Shown here: piece after piece, positions 1 through 6,010 of the stretch
Position numbering within the stretch: position 1 is the stretch's first letter
How the letters are laid out: every line of letters starts with the position of its first letter
Assembly: GCA_021813875.1 (NCBI GenBank)
Contig: JAKAJF010000012.1
Location: 1-13,952, forward strand
DNA: 13,952 nt
DNA from: a bacterium
GTDB taxonomy: Bacteria > Patescibacteriota > Patescibacteriia > Patescibacteriales > JAKAJF01
Direction of reading: 5' to 3'
Position numbers and translations under genes: made by a program
The notes under the pieces: model-generated
Told to the model about the DNA's origin: nothing
The model's input: only the letters and a program-made list of their open reading frames with translations
Databases searched by the model: none

Positions 1-296
1 GAGAGCGGCACCTTCTGTCGGATAGAAGGTATATGGACGGTTAGAATGGCGCCCACCAAGATGGCGATGACCGGCCAGACGGTATATTTCAATTTGAAAC
101 CCAGAAAGACGGCCAAGCCGAAAAATAATTCCCCCCAGGCCAATAACCATCCTAAAAGGACGGGAGCCGGCAACCCTTCGGCATCCAAAAAATTGATGAC
201 CGGTTGGGGGCTCAGGAGCTTGCTCAAGCCGGTCAGGATGAACATTCCTCCCAGGGCAGCTCTCAAGATGGTGGGGCCGTAAATTTTCGCTTCCAT
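1..296 (-). CDS. DoxX-like membrane protein, 3' end outside the window
   Basis: The gene starts at the ATG at 296 and stays open to the left edge, so only about the first 98 residues are visible. The start is supported by a GAAGGAAG Shine-Dalgarno stretch just upstream. The protein opens MEAKIYGPTILRAALGGMF and has hydrophobic segments around residues 8-26, 45-65 and 70-90. The pattern of an early R-x-x-L-G-x-x-F helix, a short 'GLSKLLSP' loop and a Gly/Glu-bearing second helix (LAWGELFFGLAV) is typical of the DoxX/DoxD family of small four-helix inner-membrane proteins. Members are linked to thiol/redox stress or quinone-related functions, but the activity of this one cannot be read from sequence. 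It lies 67 bases downstream of RNase J on the same strand and may be read from the same transcript. The family call is fairly secure; the role is not. Confidence 0.75.
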   Translation of the reverse strand, partial: MEAKIYGPTILRAALGGMFILTGLSKLLSPQPVINFLDAEGLPAPVLLGWLLAWGELFFGLAVFLGFKLKYTVWPVIAILVGAILTVHIPSIRQKVPL

Positions 297-363
297 ATTT
301 CACTTCCTTCTAAGATTCGCTCCTCCAATGATAAGGCCGGATTATTAAGAAAAAATTAAGGCC

Positions 364-2106
364 TCAGACTTCGATGACCACAGGCAGGATCATGGGCCGC
401 TTCTCGGTCTTGGAAAAAAGGAATTGCCCCGCCCGTTCGCGGATATGGTTCTTGATCTCATTGGCGTCGGGATGGCCGCCCATCTCGACCATCTTCCTCA
501 CCCTCCTGCGCAGATCCTCGATCAGCGCCTTGTTCTCTTTCAGAAAGATGAAACCCCGGGAAATGATGTCCGGGCTATGGACGAGCTTGCCGGTCTTGGC
601 ATCGACGGTGACGATGACTACCACCATGCCGTCTTCCGCCAGGACTTGACGGTCGCGCAGCACGATGTTCTGCATATCAGTGATACCCAAGCCGTCCACG
701 AAGACATAGGCGCTCGGAACTTTTCTGGACAAAAGCTTGGCCGACCTCTTATTTATGAGGATGATCGAGCCGTTATCGGGCACGAATATCCGTTCTTTGG
801 GGAAACCGATCTGGACGGCCAGCTTGGCGGCCTCCTTCAATAAATAATGATTGCCGTAGACCGGAACAAAATAGGTAGGCTTGATCATTTTGATCATGTC
901 GGCGATATCCCGGCGGTTGGCATGGCCGCTGATATGGACGTCCATCAACTCGCTGTGGATGACATGGTCGGACTGGCGGTAGATATTATCTTTGAGGCGC
1001 TGGATGGTGCGTTCGTGGCCGGGGATGATCGAGGAGGAAAAAATGATCGTGTCGCTCTTCTTGAGCCTGATATGCCGGTGCTCGCGATTGACTATCCGCG
1101 GCAGGACGGCGTTCCTTTCCCCCTGGGCTCCGGTGCAGATTATGATTATCCTTCCGTCGGGATAATCCTTGATCTGCCCCAGATCGATCAGAGTATTTTT
1201 TTTGAAACGGACATAGCCCAGCTCCTTGGCGATTTCGATGTTTTTCTTCAAACTATAGCCGGCCAGGATGATCTTTTTGCCCAATTCTTCGGCGGTCTTG
1301 ATGATCCAGCTTATCCTTTCGATCTGGGAGGAGAAGGTCCCGATTATCACCCGGCCGGGCGCCTGGCTGATTATGTTATAAAGGTTACGATAAACGTCGG
1401 CCGAACTGACAGACTCTTGCCTGGTCGACCCCAGGCTTTCGAGCATGAGGATGGTAGGTTTGGCCAGCTTGCGCAGATGGCTATAATCGATGATGGGCCT
1501 CCTCCTTTCATTCCTTTCCAGGGACCAGTCTCCGGCATGGATGATGGTGCCTCCTCTGGTCTCAAGGATGATACCCATGGCGTCCATAATGGAATGTTCG
1601 ACTTGGAAAAATTTTAGGGTGAACTTGCCCAGCTGGATGATATTATTGAGATCGTTCACCGGTATGATCCTCAGCTTGGCGGCGGTCCCCTTTTTATAAT
1701 CTTCCTGCCTCCCTTTTATCAGGGCGATCGTGAGCGGCCTGCCGATTATAGGCGGGTAGCCTAATTTTTCCAGAAGGATGGGGGCGGCACCGACATGATC
1801 AAGATGCCCATGGGTAAAAACTATCCCCCTGATATTCTTTTCCTTGCCGGCAAGATACTTGATATTGGGGATGATGTAATCAATCCCGGGCATGTCCTCT
1901 TCGGGGAATTGCAGGCCCATATCCACGATAACTATATCTCGGTCATATTCGAAGACGGTCATGTTCCGGCCCACCTCTTCACAGCCTCCGAGGGGAATGA
2001 TCTTCAAATTTTTTTCGCGAGCCACCAATTTCTGCCGAGAAGCCGGCGCCACGCTCAGGTCAGCCGGCAGAAGCATCAAATTGGTCCCGTCCTTTCGATT
2101 TGCCAT
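364..2106 (-). CDS. rnj: Ribonuclease J (MBL/beta-CASP exo/endoribonuclease)
   Basis: A 580-residue metallo-beta-lactamase/beta-CASP RNase, close to the usual ~555 for RNase J, which matures and degrades RNA 5'-to-3' in the cytoplasm. The metal site is visible: HGHLDH at residues 99-104 (motif 2), His171 in HSIMDA (motif 3) and Asp193 in HAGDW (motif 4). Glu223 in 'MLES' probably serves as beta-CASP motif A, and SGH around 395 is motif B. At the motif C position, where Bacillus RNase J1 has His-Gly-Glu-Tyr, this protein has Tyr-Gly-Asn-His (417-420). The last ~100 residues form the C-terminal domain. The frame runs open to a GTG at 2133, but that codon lies inside a stem-loop. I chose ATG 2106, preceded by GGAAAG, though at only 2 bases; ATG 2076 is also possible. 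Enzyme identity is strong, start uncertain. Confidence 0.93.
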   Translation of the reverse strand: MANRKDGTNLMLLPADLSVAPASRQKLVAREKNLKIIPLGGCEEVGRNMTVFEYDRDIVIVDMGLQFPEEDMPGIDYIIPNIKYLAGKEKNIRGIVFTHGHLDHVGAAPILLEKLGYPPIIGRPLTIALIKGRQEDYKKGTAAKLRIIPVNDLNNIIQLGKFTLKFFQVEHSIMDAMGIILETRGGTIIHAGDWSLERNERRRPIIDYSHLRKLAKPTILMLESLGSTRQESVSSADVYRNLYNIISQAPGRVIIGTFSSQIERISWIIKTAEELGKKIILAGYSLKKNIEIAKELGYVRFKKNTLIDLGQIKDYPDGRIIIICTGAQGERNAVLPRIVNREHRHIRLKKSDTIIFSSSIIPGHERTIQRLKDNIYRQSDHVIHSELMDVHISGHANRRDIADMIKMIKPTYFVPVYGNHYLLKEAAKLAVQIGFPKERIFVPDNGSIILINKRSAKLLSRKVPSAYVFVDGLGITDMQNIVLRDRQVLAEDGMVVVIVTVDAKTGKLVHSPDIISRGFIFLKENKALIEDLRRRVRKMVEMGGHPDANEIKNHIRERAGQFLFSKTEKRPMILPVVIEV

Positions 2107-2128
2107 ATCTTTCCATCGGCCGCGGAAA

Positions 2129-2160
2129 GCCACAGTCTCATGCTTCGAAGAGACTGTGGC
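2129..2160 (-). promoter_or_regulatory. 11-bp stem-loop between the Gln-rich gene and RNase J
   Basis: GCCACAGTCTC (2129-2139) and GAGACTGTGGC (2150-2160) are perfect inverted repeats around a 10-base loop. On the minus strand the structure follows the stop codon of the Gln-rich gene by about 15 bases and ends 22 bases before the chosen RNase J ATG. There is no run of T after it, so it is not a classical intrinsic terminator. It could protect the 3' end of the upstream mRNA, act as a processing site, or be a 5'-leader element of the RNase J message. The repeat is directly visible; the role is inference. Confidence 0.6.
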
Positions 2161-2175
2161 GTCCTCTTGGCGATA

Positions 2176-2580
2176 CTACCACATTCCAGAACAACCGCTG
2201 CTGCCACTCCCTCCCGCATTATTCATCATCATCATTCCGCATCCTAAGATGGAGCCGGGATTGATGCCGTATCGGACCATCAGGTCATATACATCACCCT
2301 GCATTTTGACCCAATTATCACGGCTGATCTGGTTCTGGGCTCCCGGTTGGATGCCATAGTTCTTCAAAATATTCATGAGGTCGGCCTTAAATTGCTGTAT
2401 CATCTGTTGTTTCTGCTGATTCTGCTGGTTTTCCTGCCGTTCCTCCTGAGGATTCTGCTGAGGCGGCGCCTGCTGGTTGCCCTGGGCCTTGGCATAATCC
2501 ATCCCCGCGGCCGCGACGACGGCCAGGGCGGACATGCTGGTTATCGCCAATAATTTTAGAAGCGTGGGAGATTTCTTCAT
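2176..2580 (-). CDS. Secreted Gln-rich small protein with a duplicated YGI(Q/N)PG motif
   Basis: A 134-residue protein I do not recognise. Residues 1-32 form a clear Sec signal peptide: MKK, a hydrophobic core at about 7-25, and an Ala-Lys-Ala site before Gln33. A low-complexity Gln/Asn/Pro/Glu stretch follows (about 33-65). The folded part appears to hold two related 14-residue units, at about 67-80 ending YGIQPG and 96-109 ending YGINPG, which share D, Y, G, I, P and G at equal positions. The tail is unusual: Gly-Cys-Gly, four consecutive Met, a Gly/Ser run, then Cys-Ser-Gly-Met-Trp. The ATG at 2580 has no good Shine-Dalgarno. The gene sits between the FAD oxidoreductase and RNase J on the same strand. 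It is probably exported and cell-surface or extracellular. The Met/Cys tail could bind metal, but that is a guess. Confidence 0.75.
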   Translation of the reverse strand: MKKSPTLLKLLAITSMSALAVVAAAGMDYAKAQGNQQAPPQQNPQEERQENQQNQQKQQMIQQFKADLMNILKNYGIQPGAQNQISRDNWVKMQGDVYDLMVRYGINPGSILGCGMMMMNNAGGSGSSGCSGMW

Positions 2581-2625
2581 ATTTTTGGCAATTAGTTGAT
2601 TTATTATTTTCGACCTTTCAACAAT

Positions 2626-2656
2626 ATAATACGATTACGACCCTTAAAAATTTCAA
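2626..2656 (-). promoter_or_regulatory. Possible promoter for the Gln-rich secreted protein
   Basis: On the minus strand a TTGAAA (2656-2651) and a TATTAT (2631-2626) are separated by 19 bases, placing a transcription start about 38 bases ahead of the ATG at 2580. The -35 part overlaps the stop codon of the FAD oxidoreductase. The spacing is longer than ideal, so this is a candidate only. Confidence 0.35.
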
Positions 2657-3990
2657 TCCTTTCCCAAGATGGCGGCGGCGGCCCTTTCTCCGGAAATGAC
2701 CGCTCCCTCCATGGTGGTGAGGAATTCTTGGGCGGTGTAATCGCCGGCCAGGACCAATCCTTCAATGGGAGTCGTTTGCGAAGGCCGCAGGCTCTGGTTC
2801 CCCGGAGATAAAGAATAAAATTCCTCCGGATGGAGGATGGCCCTGTATTCCTTGATGTTATTGACGACTTTCAGATCTAATCTTTGGGCGTCCTGATAAA
2901 ATTCTTGGAAGATACGGTTGGGCGCCTGGTTCAAAAAACGGTCCGGCGGAGACAGGATGGCTGAGAGCCTGCCCCAAGCATCCTTGAAAGTGGTCCGGCT
3001 CTGTTCCGCGAAGGAAGAGAGGGCCGTCCCGGGCCCGAAGGTCGGACGGTCGTTCTTGAGAGCTGGCCCGAAAAGTTCCAATTGTAAAGTGGCGGCCGGC
3101 ATGGTAGGCAGCTCGAGCATCGGTTTGAACCAGGAATGGGAGCCGAAGCTTCTCCTTACGAGCCTTTGGGCCGACCCCAGATCGACGGCTAATACCACCT
3201 GGCCGGCCCTTATCTCTTTTTTTCCGGCCGAGATTCCAGCCATCCTTCCGTCTTTATCAAGGAGAAGCTTTTCCACCTTCAGACCGGTCAGGATCCGCCC
3301 GCCCTTCCTGCGGATGGCCTGGGCGACCGGATCGGCCAGGACGTCAGTCATGCCGCCGACGAACGCACCCACCCGGTTGCGCATGAATCTGGAGAAGACG
3401 GGTTCGAGCAAGGAAAAAAACGCAAAGGCGGAAAACTTCTCCGGCGGCAGAAAAAAAATGCCGGCGGAGAGCGGCGTGAGAAAATGGAAAAGGACCTCTT
3501 CGCCGACTTGCCATTTCTTGGCGTATTCGGAGACGGCCAGACTGTCTAAATATCCGGGACGCCTCCTATGATCCTTCAAGCCGGCCCGAAAGAACCGGGA
3601 CAGACGGAGCTTGTCCAGGGGATTTAAAAAAAGATTGTTGCCCAAGAAGGAATAGACGGTCTTCAGCGGCCTATGGAGCGGCGACAGCCCGAAGACGCCC
3701 CTATGGCCCCGGTCAGGCAGACGGATCTCCACCTCGTCGCCCCAAGAAACGAGTTCGTCTATTTCCAAACCGGCTTTCTTCAAGAAAGCCGGGAAAGCCT
3801 GATAGATGCCCAAGACCCGATGCAGGCCCGACTCGACTTCCATGCCGTCCTCTATCCAGGAGGAGGTCCTCCCTCCTAAATGGTCTTTGGCTTCGAGGAT
3901 CTGGACGCCTCTTCCCGCTTCCAATAATTCCAAACTACAAGCCAATCCGGCTAACCCCGAACCTATAATTAAGACGTCCTTTTTTTTCAT
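2653..3990 (-). CDS. FAD-dependent oxidoreductase, phytoene desaturase / HpnE-like (amine oxidase superfamily)
   Basis: A 445-residue flavoprotein. The N-terminal Rossmann motif is complete: an IIGSGLAG dinucleotide-binding loop at residues 8-15, an acidic residue ending the second strand (ILEAK, about 33) and GGRTSSW at 39-45. The C-terminus carries the second FAD motif, LVLAGDYT...TMEGAVISGERAA (412-438), the signature of the carotenoid/phytoene desaturase and amine-oxidase superfamily, including squalene-associated HpnE. The length fits. The substrate is probably a hydrophobic isoprenoid or similar, but no prenyltransferase or squalene/phytoene synthase gene is in the window, so substrate and pathway are unknown. 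The frame also offers a TTG at 3996; I prefer ATG 3990 because MKKKDVLIIG is the usual distance to the FAD loop. Neither has its own Shine-Dalgarno: the strong AAAGGAGGG lies ahead of a five-codon leader ORF (4018-4001). Confidence 0.85.
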   Translation of the reverse strand: MKKKDVLIIGSGLAGLACSLELLEAGRGVQILEAKDHLGGRTSSWIEDGMEVESGLHRVLGIYQAFPAFLKKAGLEIDELVSWGDEVEIRLPDRGHRGVFGLSPLHRPLKTVYSFLGNNLFLNPLDKLRLSRFFRAGLKDHRRRPGYLDSLAVSEYAKKWQVGEEVLFHFLTPLSAGIFFLPPEKFSAFAFFSLLEPVFSRFMRNRVGAFVGGMTDVLADPVAQAIRRKGGRILTGLKVEKLLLDKDGRMAGISAGKKEIRAGQVVLAVDLGSAQRLVRRSFGSHSWFKPMLELPTMPAATLQLELFGPALKNDRPTFGPGTALSSFAEQSRTTFKDAWGRLSAILSPPDRFLNQAPNRIFQEFYQDAQRLDLKVVNNIKEYRAILHPEEFYSLSPGNQSLRPSQTTPIEGLVLAGDYTAQEFLTTMEGAVISGERAAAAILGKD

Positions 3991-4000
3991 AGCCAAAATT

Positions 4001-4018
4001 TTAGTCTGATTTTTTCAT
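4001..4018 (-). CDS. Five-codon leader ORF (MKKSD) before the FAD oxidoreductase
   Basis: ATG-AAA-AAA-TCA-GAC-TAA, preceded four to five bases upstream by AAAGGAGGG (4022-4030), the best Shine-Dalgarno near this gene. Its stop codon is 10 bases from the ATG at 3990, which has none of its own. Translation of the mini-ORF could deliver terminating ribosomes to the real start (translational coupling or reinitiation). It may instead be chance, with the Shine-Dalgarno acting at a distance. The sequence is plain; translation of the peptide is inferred. Confidence 0.4.
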   Translation of the reverse strand: MKKSD

Positions 4019-4039
4019 AAGCCCTCCTTTTACGGAACA

Positions 4040-4045
4040 ATTATA
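4040..4045 (-). promoter_or_regulatory. -10 box of the FAD oxidoreductase promoter
   Basis: A consensus TATAAT on the minus strand in the gap between the DUF488 stop and the FAD oxidoreductase. It would start transcription near 4033, a few bases before AAAGGAGGG and the mini-ORF. No good -35 hexamer lies at normal distance. Confidence 0.5.
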
Positions 4046-4067
4046 ACTTTTAAAGATTAACTCCCCA

Positions 4068-4586
4068 TTAATCCGGATAAGAGATCCGGCCGTCCGTCTG
4101 CCTGAAGGCGGGATTCAATCTATGCTCGAAGGCTGAGCCGCGTCCCTGGATATGGAATACTCGCCAGCCTCGGGATGTCAAGGCATCGGCGACCAAGGAA
4201 CGGTGACAACGCCAAGGCAAAGCTTCGGCGCACAAGAGAGCCGTTCTCTCTTTTTCGGCCCGCCCTTCCAAAGCCCTGAGGCCTCTTTCAAAATCTTCCG
4301 TGCCCATATAATCGGCGAAGCCGCGGAAGGAAAGATTTCTCCAATAAGAATTGGGGGGATCCTTCCTGGCCGTCCTCAAGCCTCCCAATAAGGCCAGATG
4401 CTCATAGGCGATCCCTTCCTTCTTGAGACTGTCGGCCAGACTGGCTCTATTAAATTGGGGATTATGCCTGGATCTCGGAACCGTCCTGATGTCCACCAGC
4501 CGGATGATCCCAAATTTCTTCAGCAAAGCCAAAAACTCTTCGAGAGAGCGAGTGGAGTGGCCGAGGGTAAAAATTTCTTTCGCCAT
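4068..4586 (-). CDS. DUF488 family protein
   Basis: A 172-residue soluble protein of the DUF488 family (PF04343). The family landmarks are present in order: TLGHSTRSLEEF (7-18), DIRTVPRSRHNPQFNR (32-47), YEHLALLGGLR, and the cysteine-bearing CAE....CHR block (about 119-129). No established enzymatic role is known for the family; the conserved Cys, His and Arg residues suggest a catalytic or nucleic-acid-related function. The frame extends upstream to a TTG at 4634, but family homologues begin directly before the TxGHS motif, so ATG 4586 is the start. This ATG directly follows the T-tract of a strong intrinsic terminator and has no Shine-Dalgarno, so expression must come from read-through or an unrecognised internal start. 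Confidence 0.85.
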   Translation of the reverse strand: MAKEIFTLGHSTRSLEEFLALLKKFGIIRLVDIRTVPRSRHNPQFNRASLADSLKKEGIAYEHLALLGGLRTARKDPPNSYWRNLSFRGFADYMGTEDFERGLRALEGRAEKERTALLCAEALPWRCHRSLVADALTSRGWRVFHIQGRGSAFEHRLNPAFRQTDGRISYPD

Positions 4587-4611
4587 AAAAAAAGGCGGCC
4601 TTAATGGCCGC
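4587..4611 (-). terminator. Intrinsic terminator after the thioredoxin-like gene
   Basis: On the minus strand GCGGCC (4611-4606), loop ATTAA, GGCCGC (4600-4595), then one C and seven T (4593-4587). The stop codon TAA of the thioredoxin-like gene (4603-4601) lies in the loop, and the ATG of the DUF488 gene (4586) begins immediately after the last T. Confidence 0.8.
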
Positions 4612-4897
4612 TTACCGCCCGGCCCGCCGCCCAAGCTTTCAACTCCTCATAAGAGGAAAGGCCGCAGATCCATCCTCCACTCGAGGTATTATAGAAGAAA
4701 GGGACGCCTCCGCATAGATCGACGTCATAATCTTCCATCTTCCGGGCGTTCTCCGGATCATGCCAGACCTCATATCTGGTTACGGCGACGCCCTCCTCTT
4801 CTTCCAGCCTGTCTACCAAAGGGTCCATAGCCCTGCAATAGGGACATTCCTCCCCATAAAATTCGAGCAAGTGGGATTCATTTTTTTTATCCTCCAT
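4601..4897 (-). CDS. Thioredoxin/glutaredoxin-fold protein with CPYC active site
   Basis: A 98-residue single-domain protein, short for a full thioredoxin and near glutaredoxin size. It has LLEFYGEECPYC at the expected beta-strand/helix junction, with the redox pair Cys18-Cys21, and the cis-proline loop GGVPFFYN with Pro66. CPYC is the classic glutaredoxin active site. Extra Cys62 and Cys78 flank the cis-Pro loop and could form a second disulfide. There is no signal peptide, so it is probably a cytoplasmic thiol-disulfide oxidoreductase. The ATG at 4897 follows AAGG with no spacing, a poor ribosome site. It lies 23 bases after the Nudix stop and is probably co-transcribed with the Nudix and RBBP9-like genes. 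Fold assignment is good; the partner is unknown. Confidence 0.8.
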   Translation of the reverse strand: MEDKKNESHLLEFYGEECPYCRAMDPLVDRLEEEEGVAVTRYEVWHDPENARKMEDYDVDLCGGVPFFYNTSSGGWICGLSSYEELKAWAAGRAVSGH

Positions 4898-4920
4898 CCT
4901 TAAAAATAACCATAGAGAAA

Positions 4921-5364
4921 TTAAGATTGGCTTAATCTTTCGAGCAAAGGAGCCTGGCCGGCATGGATCTTTCTCTTAGCTTCCTCCAAAGAGAAATAGC
5001 CGGCCCTATCAACCTCCGGGAACTGCCGGAAAACCCCGGATCTGGGCGGCCATTCCACCTCGAAGAAGTTGCTGGTGATATGCTCGGTATCGTAATCGCC
5101 TTCATGGGCCCAGGCGAATATGGTCTTGCCGCTCTTCAAAGTTACCGTCCCTAAAGGCTCGAAGTCGCCCACGGGTCCGATGCCCAATTCTTGCTTGGTC
5201 TCGCGGATGGCCGCCGCCAAAGGCTCCTCCCCTTCTTCGATCATGCCTTTGGGGATGGTCCAGGCCCCCTCATCCTTCTTGGCCCAGAAAGGACCGCCAG
5301 GATGGGCGAGCAAGACTTCGATCGCCGCGCCCCTCCGCCTATAGATCAGGAGACCGGCGCTCAT
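4921..5364 (-). CDS. Nudix hydrolase
   Basis: A 147-residue Nudix protein that would cleave a nucleoside diphosphate linked to another moiety (house-cleaning of nucleotides or dinucleoside polyphosphates). The opening MSAGLLIYR and then HPGGPFWAKKDEGAW-IPKG match a common bacterial subfamily. The Nudix box runs from Gly40 to Ile62: Gly40, Glu46, Arg54-Glu55, Gln58-Glu59, Gly61. The first Glu of the usual Glu-Glu pair is Gln58, which removes one potential metal ligand; Glu55 and Glu59 remain, so it is probably still active. An upstream in-frame ATG at 5382 exists, but ATG 5364 has GAGG seven bases upstream and overlaps the stop of the RBBP9-like gene as ATGA, the classic arrangement for translational coupling. 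The exact substrate cannot be told. Confidence 0.92.
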   Translation of the reverse strand: MSAGLLIYRRRGAAIEVLLAHPGGPFWAKKDEGAWTIPKGMIEEGEEPLAAAIRETKQELGIGPVGDFEPLGTVTLKSGKTIFAWAHEGDYDTEHITSNFFEVEWPPRSGVFRQFPEVDRAGYFSLEEAKRKIHAGQAPLLERLSQS

Positions 5365-5924
5365 TTTTTTCCTCGTTTCCATCTTTTTAAGATCTCTAAG
5401 GCTTCCGGCAGTTCGAAAAAGCCGCTCTCTTGATTAATGTGATAAGCGCCGGCCAGGACCGAAAATTCCGCCCCCAGCTTATCCCTCAAAATTTCCCCCT
5501 GCCTCAAAGGCACATAAGGATCATTGTCGGAGTTGATGGCCGCCAGCCTGCCGGCCGCCAGCCTGACTTTCTCATAATCGAGCGGGGGGGCGAAAAAATT
5601 ATCTATCTCTCTGATGCCGATGGATTCAGGAAAGCCGGCCACCAGGATGGCGCCCCCGACCCTCTCTCCTTCTTCCAGAGATTCTAAATAGCGCAAGATG
5701 GCCATGGCCCCGAGGCTATGGCCGATCAGGAAAGTCTCGTCGTCAGGAAGGCCGATCGCCGCGCGCAAGCCGGCCAGCCAGTCGGAGAGCCTGGGATGGT
5801 CGGGGTCGGGCATGGCCAAGGTCCGGGTCCTGATGCCTTCGGCCTCCGATCTTTCTTCGAGCCAGGGGAACCAGTTGCTTCGCGGACTGCCGCCCCAGCC
5901 GTGGATGATATAAGCTCTATCCAT
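5361..5924 (-). CDS. RBBP9/YdeN-family serine alpha/beta hydrolase
   Basis: A 187-residue minimal alpha/beta hydrolase of the RBBP9/YdeN family (PF06821), the usual length. The family's opening YIIHGWGGSPRSNWFPWL (5-22) is present. The nucleophile is Ser70 in GHSLG (68-72), the acid is Asp135 in SDNDPYVP and the base is His162 in GAYHIN, so the triad is complete. It is a predicted cytoplasmic serine hydrolase; physiological substrates for bacterial members are mostly unknown. The stop codon overlaps the start of the Nudix gene by 4 bases. The start is unusual: an extended -10 box ends six bases before the ATG, so the mRNA probably begins at the A of ATG and is leaderless. Confidence 0.9.
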   Translation of the reverse strand: MDRAYIIHGWGGSPRSNWFPWLEERSEAEGIRTRTLAMPDPDHPRLSDWLAGLRAAIGLPDDETFLIGHSLGAMAILRYLESLEEGERVGGAILVAGFPESIGIREIDNFFAPPLDYEKVRLAAGRLAAINSDNDPYVPLRQGEILRDKLGAEFSVLAGAYHINQESGFFELPEALEILKRWKRGKK

Positions 5925-5930
5925 GTTCCA

Positions 5931-5939
5931 ATTATATCA
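5931..5939 (-). promoter_or_regulatory. Extended -10 promoter giving a leaderless mRNA
   Basis: TGATATAAT on the minus strand: a consensus TATAAT (5936-5931) with the extended-10 TG one base upstream. The expected start, seven bases past the box, is position 5924, the A of the RBBP9-like ATG. No -35 match is seen, which suits an extended -10 promoter. There is no room for a Shine-Dalgarno. Confidence 0.65.
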
Positions 5940-5940
5940 G

Positions 5941-5974
5941 AAAAAAATGAAAAGCGCGGAAAAATCTTCCGCGC
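5941..5974 (-). terminator. Intrinsic terminator closing the 7839-6011 operon
   Basis: On the minus strand GCGCGGAA (5974-5967), a 5-base loop, TTCCGCGC (5961-5954), then TTTTCATTTTTTT (5953-5941). It separates the acidic unknown gene from the RBBP9-like gene, whose promoter begins directly after the T-tract. Confidence 0.85.
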
Positions 5975-6010
5975 AAGATCAGTTATTATAGGAACTGGCT
6001 TCCTCCAGGG

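Noticed and set aside
334..364. Possible hairpin (AGGCC/GGCCT) after RNase J
   Set aside because: Only a 5-bp stem with a 21-base loop and no T-tract after it; not credible as a terminator.
847..1617. A 256-codon open frame on the plus strand, antisense to RNase J
   Set aside because: RNase J is certain by its catalytic motifs. The antisense protein is Asp/Gly/His-rich with no recognisable domain and arises from codon bias.
2107..2133. A nine-residue longer RNase J starting at GTG 2133
   Set aside because: The GTG is inside the stem-loop and has no Shine-Dalgarno; the extra residues match nothing expected of the family.
2625..2630. TATAAT on the plus strand
   Set aside because: No plus-strand gene lies downstream; the region reads into the antisense of the FAD oxidoreductase.
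2918..3571. A 217-codon plus-strand frame antisense to the FAD oxidoreductase
   Set aside because: Composition is Arg/Ser/Pro-rich without motifs, and the opposite strand carries a complete FAD enzyme.
5365..5382. Longer Nudix protein starting at ATG 5382
   Set aside because: ATG 5364 has a proper GAGG site, forms an ATGA overlap with the upstream stop and matches the family N-terminus.
5985..5990. Second TATAAT on the minus strand ahead of the RBBP9-like gene
   Set aside because: It lies upstream of the terminator at 5941-5974, so a transcript from it would be terminated before the gene.
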